In this document: piece after piece, positions 57,820 through 64,000 of the stretch
Position numbering within the stretch: position 1 is the stretch's first letter
Layout of the letters: each line of letters starts with the position of its first letter
Origin: Micromonospora sp. Llam0
Lineage (GTDB): Bacteria; Actinomycetota; Actinomycetes; Mycobacteriales; Micromonosporaceae
Direction of reading: 5' to 3'
NCBI RefSeq assembly: GCF_003751085.1
Contig: NZ_RJJY01000002.1
Location: forward strand, 1,798,001-1,862,000
Length of the DNA stretch: 64,000 bases
Made by a program: the position numbers and the translations under genes
The notes under the pieces: generated by a model
What the model saw: the letters and a program-made list of their open reading frames with translations, nothing else
Database searches by the model: none
Told to the model about the DNA's origin: nothing

Positions 57820-59952
57820 ATGGAACGCACGCTGGAACGACTCGGCCGGGCCTGCGCCGCCCGGCCCTGGCACGCCATCGCCGCCTGGTTGCTGGTCGCC
57901 GTCGCCCTCGTCGGCCTCGGCCAGCTCACCGGCGGCAGCTTCGTCAACGACTTCCGGGTGCCCGGCGCCGAGTCGCAACGCGCCGCCGACCTGATCCAGC
58001 GGCACCTTCCGGCGTACGGCGCGGACAGCGCCGAGATCGTCTGGCACGCCGCCGACGGCGACCTGCACGAGGCCGACCGCGCCGCCGCGATCACCGCCGC
58101 CATCGGCGCGATCCGTCAGCAGCCGTCCGTCGTCGACGCCGGCAACCCGTTGCCCGACGCCGTCGACCCCACCTCCGGTGGGCTGCTCAGCCCGGACGGT
58201 CGCACCGCCACCAGCACCGTCCGCTACGACCGGCACGCCGGCGAGCTCGGCCCGACGGCGTACCAGCGACTCGACGCGGCGGTCGAACCAGCCCGCGCCG
58301 CCGGCATCGACGTCGACTTCCGCGGCCTGGTCGTCGACGTGGCGTTCGAGCCGACCACCGGCAGCGCCGAACTCGTCGGCCTGACCGCCGCCGCCGTGGT
58401 GCTGCTGGTCTCCTTCGGCTCGGTGGTCGCGGCCGGACTGCCGATCCTGGTCGCCCTGGTCGGCCTCGCGGCCGGCACCGCGCTGGTGCTGATCGCCGCG
58501 GCGGCGGTGGACATCCCCAGCTCGGCACCGATCGTCGCGGTGATGCTCGGTCTGGGTGCCGGCATCGACTACGCGCTCTTCGTCGTCACCCGGTTCCGGG
58601 CGGCACTGGCCGACGGGACCACCGACCCGGTCACCGCCGCCGGCCGGGCCGCCGGCACCGCCGGGCACGCGGTGCTGTTCGCCGGCGGTACGGTCGTGGT
58701 GGCGATCCTCGGGCTGCTGTTCACCGGCATCCCGTTCGTCGGGGCGATGGGGCTGGCCGGCGCGCTGACCGTGACCGCGACGATGGCGGCGGCGCTGACC
58801 CTGCTACCGGCGGTCCTCGGGCTGCTCGGCGGCCGGGTCGACGCGGGTCGGCTCGGCCGACGCCCCCGCGACCCGGTCGCCGGATCCCGCTGGCCACGCT
58901 GGGGTCGGCACGTCGAGCGGCACCGGCTGGCGTACGCCGTCGGGGCGACGCTGCTGCTGTTCGTCGTCACCGCTCCGGTGCTCACGCTGCGGCTGGGCAC
59001 CCCGGACGACGGCAACCAGCCGGCGCACTGGCCGCAGCGGCAGGCGTACGACCGGGTGGCCGCCGCTTTCGGACCGGGCTGGAACGGGCCGTTGGTGCTC
59101 GCCGTACCGGTCCCGGCGGCGCTGTCGGCGACGGAGGCGGCCGACGCGGCCGACGGTCTCGCCCGCCGACTCGCCGCGGACCCGGCGGTCGAACTGGTCA
59201 CCCCGGCCCAGCTCAGCGCCGACGGTCGGGTCGCGCTGCTCACCGTGGTGCCCCGGTACGCGCCCCAGGACGAGCGGGTGGCCGACCTGGTACACCGGGT
59301 CAGGTCCGACGTCGGCCCGGCGGCGCTCGACGGGTACGGCACCGAGGTGCTGATCGCCGGCACCACCGCGTTCATGATCGACATCGCGGACGCGGTCGCC
59401 GACCGGCTGCCCTGGGTGGTGCTCGCGGTGATTCTCGCGGCCGGGCTGCTGCTGGTGGCGATGTTCCGGGCGCCGCTGATCGCGGTCAAGGCCGCCGTGC
59501 TGGCACTGCTGTCCATCGGCACCGCGTACGGCGTACTGGTGGTGGTCTTCCAGTGGGGGTGGGGTCTGGGGCTGATCGGTGTCGACCGCCCGGTGCCGAT
59601 CATGTCCGTGGTGCCGATGCTGCTCTTCGCGGTGCTGTTCGGACTGTCGATGGACTACGAGGTGTTTCTGCTCTCCGCCGTCCGCGAGGAGTACCGCCGC
59701 AGCGGCGACGCGGGTGCGGCGGTGGTGGCCGGGCTGGCCGGCACCGGTCGGGTGATCACCGCCGCGTCGATGATCATGGCGGTGGTCTTCCTCAGCTTCG
59801 TGTGGATCGACGACACCCTGGTCAAGATGGTCGGCATCGGGCTGGCCACCGCCGTGGTCATCGACGCGACGGTGATCCGGGTGGTGCTCGCCCCGGCGGT
59901 GCTCAGCCTGCTCGGTCACCGCGCCTGGTGGCCGGGCCGCAGGGCCGGCTAG
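57820..59952 (+). CDS. MMPL-family RND transporter
   Basis: A 710-residue membrane protein with two blocks of about six helices: one N-terminal helix (HAIAAWLLVAVALVGLG) before a first porter domain, then helices at about 185-350, and a second set from about 520 to 700. It contains GLGAGIDYALFVVTRFRAAL and GLSMDYEVFLLSAVREEYRR, the two GxxxDY motifs of MMPL proteins. It probably exports lipids, siderophores or drugs. Its stop shares CTAG with the convergent hspR stop. Confidence 0.94.
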   Translation: MERTLERLGRACAARPWHAIAAWLLVAVALVGLGQLTGGSFVNDFRVPGAESQRAADLIQRHLPAYGADSAEIVWHAADGDLHEADRAAAITAAIGAIRQQPSVVDAGNPLPDAVDPTSGGLLSPDGRTATSTVRYDRHAGELGPTAYQRLDAAVEPARAAGIDVDFRGLVVDVAFEPTTGSAELVGLTAAAVVLLVSFGSVVAAGLPILVALVGLAAGTALVLIAAAAVDIPSSAPIVAVMLGLGAGIDYALFVVTRFRAALADGTTDPVTAAGRAAGTAGHAVLFAGGTVVVAILGLLFTGIPFVGAMGLAGALTVTATMAAALTLLPAVLGLLGGRVDAGRLGRRPRDPVAGSRWPRWGRHVERHRLAYAVGATLLLFVVTAPVLTLRLGTPDDGNQPAHWPQRQAYDRVAAAFGPGWNGPLVLAVPVPAALSATEAADAADGLARRLAADPAVELVTPAQLSADGRVALLTVVPRYAPQDERVADLVHRVRSDVGPAALDGYGTEVLIAGTTAFMIDIADAVADRLPWVVLAVILAAGLLLVAMFRAPLIAVKAAVLALLSIGTAYGVLVVVFQWGWGLGLIGVDRPVPIMSVVPMLLFAVLFGLSMDYEVFLLSAVREEYRRSGDAGAAVVAGLAGTGRVITAASMIMAVVFLSFVWIDDTLVKMVGIGLATAVVIDATVIRVVLAPAVLSLLGHRAWWPGRRAG

Positions 59953-60416
59953 CCGGTCTGCCCGGAGCCGGGGCGGGCCGGCCGGTCTGCGCGCTGGGGC
60001 CGCCACACCACCAGCGCGGTCGAGGTGCGGCTGGTCGGCACCAGATCACGGCGCGGGTACGGACCGACCGACTCCAGCTCGGCGATCCGCTGGTACGCCT
60101 CGGCCAGCTCGGCGCGCAACCCGTCGACCTGCTGCTGCAGGTCGCCGACGAGTTGCTCCAGCCCGATGATCCGCTTGATGCCGGCCAGGTTGACGCCGTC
60201 GTCCTGGCTCAGCCGCTGGACCTCGCGCAGCAACACGACGTCCCGGACGCTGTACCGGCGACCGCCACCGGCCGCCCGGCCGGCCTGTACCAGGCCCAGC
60301 CGGTCGTACTGGCGCAGCGTCTGCGGATGCATGCCGGCCATCCGCGCCGCCACCGAGATGATCAGGACCTTGGCGTCGGAGGCGGCCTCGAACGTGATCA
60401 GCAGCTCCTCGTCCAC
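59949..60416 (-). CDS. hspR: HspR, MerR-family heat-shock repressor
   Basis: A 155-residue repressor, the last gene of the dnaK-grpE-dnaJ-hspR unit. It has a MerR-type helix-turn-helix (VLIISVAARMAGMHPQTLRQ, DRLGLV) and the winged RRYSVRDV. A coiled coil follows (DLQQQVDGLRAELAEAYQRI) and then a variable C-terminal tail. GTG 60416 begins 7 nt after the dnaJ stop. It binds HAIR elements; one lies before clpB at 53466, and one is expected before dnaK outside the window. Confidence 0.96.
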   Translation of the reverse strand: MDEELLITFEAASDAKVLIISVAARMAGMHPQTLRQYDRLGLVQAGRAAGGGRRYSVRDVVLLREVQRLSQDDGVNLAGIKRIIGLEQLVGDLQQQVDGLRAELAEAYQRIAELESVGPYPRRDLVPTSRTSTALVVWRPQRADRPARPGSGQTG

Positions 60417-60423
60417 CCCTCAC

Positions 60424-61641
60424 TCACCTCCCGTCTGTCCCCCGCCGCGACCCGGCGGCCTGCTCCTCGTTGCGACGCAGCCGGGCGGCGAGCCGTTCCC
60501 GGTCGGCAGCGGGGGTGTGCTCCGCGAAGGTCCGCAGGGCGGCCTGTGCCGACTCGTCCACGGTAGCCGGAACGACGACCTCGACGGTCACCAGAAGATC
60601 ACCGGTGGTGCCGTCCCGGCGGGGCACACCCTTGCCGCGCGCCCGCAAGGTACGCCCACTCGGCGTACCTGGTTGCACCCGCAAGGTCACCGCCCCGTCC
60701 ATGGTCGGGACCCGCAGGTCGGTGCCGAGCACCGCCTCGGCGTAGGTGATCGGCACGATCAACGTGAGATCGTCGCCGGTCCGCCCGAACAGTTCGTCGT
60801 TGCGGACCTTGACCAGCACGAACAGGTCACCGGCCGGGCCGCCCCGGTCGCCCGGCTCGCCCCGCCCGGCCAGCCGGATCCGCTGGCCGTCGGCCACACC
60901 GGGTGGGAAGCGGACGTTCAAGGTCCGGGTCTTGGTCACCCCACCGGAGCCGTGACATTCCGGGCACTTCTCGTCGACGATCGTGCCCACCCCCTGGCAG
61001 TCACGGCACGGCTCGGAGAAGCTGAACGACCCCTGGTTGCGGGTGGTCAGCCCGGACCCGGCGCAGGTCGGGCAGGTCCTCGGCACCGAGCCCGGCTTGG
61101 CACCGTTGCCGTGGCAGGTGTCGCACACCCCGGGCGCCCGCAGGCTCAGCGGCAACGTCGTGCCGCGTACGGCGGCACCGAAGTCCAGCACCACCTCGGC
61201 CTCGACGTCGCGGCCACGGGCCGGTCCACGGGTGCGCATCCCGCCCCCGCCGCCGCCGGAGAAGATCGAGCTGAAGATGTCGGAGAATCCGGCCCCACCG
61301 AACCGCCGATCCCCGGCACCACCGGCGCCGGGGAACCCGCCGAACAGGTCGGCCGGGTCGAAGCCCGGCCCGCCGCCGCGCGCTCCCCGGCGGAACGCAC
61401 CCGAGCCGAACAGCGAGCGCATCTCGTCGTACTCCTTGCGTCGCCGCTCGTCGGCGAGCACGTTGTACGCCTCCGACACCGCCTTGAACCGCTCCTCGAA
61501 GGCCGAGTTGCCGGGGTTGTGGTCGGGATGCAACTCGCGGGCCAGCTTGCGGTACGCCTTCTTGATCTCGTCGGCGGAGGCTGTCTTGGGCACCCCCAGC
61601 ACGGCGTAGAAGTCCTTTTCCAGCCAGTCCTTGGAACTCAC
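60424..61641 (-). CDS. dnaJ: DnaJ co-chaperone
   Basis: A 405-residue Hsp40. GTG 61641 begins VSSKDWLEKDFYAVLG. J domain with HPD in ARELHPDHNPG (about residue 40), a Gly/Phe-rich region (about 85-135), and four CxxCxGxG zinc repeats (CDTCHGNG, CPTCAGSG, CRDCQGVG, CPECHGSG), followed by the substrate-binding C-domain. It stimulates DnaK ATPase. A 17-bp hairpin lies between it and grpE. Confidence 0.97.
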   Translation of the reverse strand: MSSKDWLEKDFYAVLGVPKTASADEIKKAYRKLARELHPDHNPGNSAFEERFKAVSEAYNVLADERRRKEYDEMRSLFGSGAFRRGARGGGPGFDPADLFGGFPGAGGAGDRRFGGAGFSDIFSSIFSGGGGGGMRTRGPARGRDVEAEVVLDFGAAVRGTTLPLSLRAPGVCDTCHGNGAKPGSVPRTCPTCAGSGLTTRNQGSFSFSEPCRDCQGVGTIVDEKCPECHGSGGVTKTRTLNVRFPPGVADGQRIRLAGRGEPGDRGGPAGDLFVLVKVRNDELFGRTGDDLTLIVPITYAEAVLGTDLRVPTMDGAVTLRVQPGTPSGRTLRARGKGVPRRDGTTGDLLVTVEVVVPATVDESAQAALRTFAEHTPAADRERLAARLRRNEEQAAGSRRGTDGR

Positions 61642-61753
61642 CCTGTCCTCCTCCTGTCCGTCACCGGACCCCGACCCTGACCGCCCTGGTGCCAAGTGGA
61701 CAACCGGCCGACCACTGCGGGCCCGGCCCACGCGCGGCGGCCGGTACCGCGGT

Positions 61754-61790
61754 GCCGGCGGCGGGACGCGCTCCGCGTCCCGCCGCCGGC
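61754..61790 (-). other. 17-bp perfect hairpin between grpE and dnaJ
   Basis: GCCGGCGGCGGGACGCG (61754-61770) and its exact complement (61774-61790) enclose a CTC triloop in the 181-nt spacer between grpE and dnaJ. In an operon read from dnaK to hspR, this may be an attenuator, an mRNA-processing site or a stability element that lowers downstream expression. Confidence 0.75.
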
Positions 61791-61822
61791 CGTGCTGTTC
61801 GCCGGTGGACCACCGGCGGCGG

Positions 61823-62821
61823 TCATTCCGGGTCTGCGACAGCGACCAGTGCCGCCCGCAGCAGCCGGTCCCCGAGCAGGTAGCCCCGCCGCATCACGTC
61901 GACGCAGGTGGGTTCGGTCACCTCGGCGGAGGTCAGGTGGGCAACCGCCTCGTGCTGGGTGGGATCGAACGGGTCGCCCTTCTCACCGAACGCGGTGAGC
62001 CCGAACTTGCCCAGCGCCGCTCCGAGTTGCTCGGCCACGGCGCCGAACGGGCCGACCAGGTCGCCGTGCTCCCGCGCCCGGTCCAGGTCGTCCAGGATCG
62101 GCAGCAGCGCGGCGAGAACCGCACCGGTGGCCTGATCTGCGGCGACCCCTTTGTCCCGCTCGACCCGCTTGCGATAGTTGGCGTACTCGGCGGTCACCCG
62201 CTGCAGGTCGCGGGTGCGTTCGTCGAGATCGGAGCGGAGCGCCTCCAGCTCGGCGCCGAGCGGACCGGAACCGGCCGCGCCCCCGGCCGCCGCCTCGGCG
62301 TCCGACTCCGGCACCTGCTCCACCACCTCGCCGGTCACCGGCTCACCGACCACCGGCTCGTCGACGACGGCGGTGTCCGACGAGTCGGGCTGAACGGCCC
62401 GGTCGGTGCCGGACCCGCTGCCGGTCGCGGACCCGCTGTCCGTCGCGGACCCGGTGCCGGTCGCGGCCCCGGTCGCGGCCCCGCCTACCGTCGCGGACCG
62501 GGTCGACTCGTCATTTTCGGTGTCGCTGGCGGCCGACCCGTCAGCGGACCTGTCGTCAGCTTTCCCGCTCACTGGCTCCTCCTCCGTGCCCGACCGGGCG
62601 TGCCGCCCGGTCGGACGATGGTCGGTGGGGGGTGCCGCACCCGTCGGCTCGGCTGCGGCGTGCCGCGCGGTCCGGGGCCGTGTCCCGGTCGGATCGATCC
62701 GGCGTTTGTCCCGGATCACCAGGCGGTCGGTGGTCTCACCGTCCGCCTGCCCGACCGGTGCCGAGCGGCGCCTCGGCGGGCCGGTGCCGGCCGGATCAGC
62801 GGCCCGTGACTTCTCCGTCAT
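61823..62821 (-). CDS. grpE: GrpE nucleotide exchange factor with long disordered N-terminus
   Basis: A 332-residue protein, longer than the usual 170-270. ATG 62821 has GAGGTAGC upstream. The C-terminal ~150 residues are GrpE: coiled coil (ELEALRSDLDERTRDLQRVT), AEYANYRKRVERDK, LPILDDLDRA and the beta domain GDPFDPTQHEAV. The first ~180 residues are low complexity, with Arg/Pro and then Ser/Gly/Thr/Ala runs. It drives ADP release from DnaK. The start is the weakest point; an internal start would give a shorter protein. Confidence 0.93.
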   Translation of the reverse strand: MTEKSRAADPAGTGPPRRRSAPVGQADGETTDRLVIRDKRRIDPTGTRPRTARHAAAEPTGAAPPTDHRPTGRHARSGTEEEPVSGKADDRSADGSAASDTENDESTRSATVGGAATGAATGTGSATDSGSATGSGSGTDRAVQPDSSDTAVVDEPVVGEPVTGEVVEQVPESDAEAAAGGAAGSGPLGAELEALRSDLDERTRDLQRVTAEYANYRKRVERDKGVAADQATGAVLAALLPILDDLDRAREHGDLVGPFGAVAEQLGAALGKFGLTAFGEKGDPFDPTQHEAVAHLTSAEVTEPTCVDVMRRGYLLGDRLLRAALVAVADPE

Positions 62822-62888
62822 GTGGCTACCTCACTCCGTGCGGCAGTTCGAGGGAAGATCATCGCTGGTCCTCGGCCTCGACGAAGAC

Positions 62889-64000
<1,112 letters not shown>

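Overview
The window is high-GC actinobacterial DNA. GTG and TTG starts, gene order and the mix of families point to Micromonosporaceae (Micromonospora, Salinispora or a relative); this placement is inferred from gene content, not from a search. About 46 protein genes were placed, plus three gene remnants. No tRNA, rRNA, CRISPR array or insertion sequence was seen. Gene starts were set by Shine-Dalgarno sites, overlapping stop/start codons, signal peptides or leaderless -10 boxes, so many differ from the longest open frame.

Region 1 (1-13.5 kb) is accessory. It holds the tail of an unrecognised gene, a truncated cold-shock ORF, and a LuxR-type two-component system divergent from a MacB-like ABC exporter across a palindrome. 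Next come a secreted cysteine-peptidase-like protein, a DinB-fold protein, a streptogrisin-like serine protease, an FAD monooxygenase, and a 1221-residue HTH/nSTAND NTPase/14-WD40 protein.

Region 2 (13.5-29.9 kb) is a polymorphic-toxin locus. A 2102-residue secreted LamG-repeat protein overlaps by ATGA a 2295-residue RHS/YD-repeat protein that ends in a Hint autoprocessing domain and a 109-residue tip of unknown type. Base composition drops sharply at the Hint-tip cassette and no immunity gene follows. Instead there is a scar made of a ferric-reductase fragment (two pieces joined after a ~0.7 kb deletion) and a TPR-regulator fragment, then two XRE regulators with a small membrane/zinc-ribbon protein between them. 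The intact parent of the reductase fragment lies just beyond them.

Region 3 (29.9-64 kb) is mostly core genome: a ferric-reductase-like flavocytochrome, purA, an EspI-like MinD ATPase, DUF3151, a LOG-family protein, a MerR-PP2C fusion, fbaA, a holin-like membrane protein, the Hen1-Pnkp RNA-repair pair, DUF368, a class II aldolase-like protein, an ArsR regulator, pyrE, an SDR, clpB, a KhtTU-like K+/H+ antiporter, a TetR-MMPL pair, and dnaK-grpE-dnaJ-hspR on the minus strand (dnaK runs off the right edge). A near-perfect HAIR operator lies before clpB, so HspR encoded here probably controls clpB here. Two distant redox genes (the FAD monooxygenase and the flavocytochrome) share 11-bp-spaced TGAGGAT direct repeats about 140 nt upstream of their starts.

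Most notable for follow-up are the orphan toxin tip with its recombination scar, the shared TGAGGAT operator, the MerR-PP2C fusion with an internal ribosome-binding site, the palindromes before the exporter and the secreted peptidase, and the large hairpin between grpE and dnaJ.
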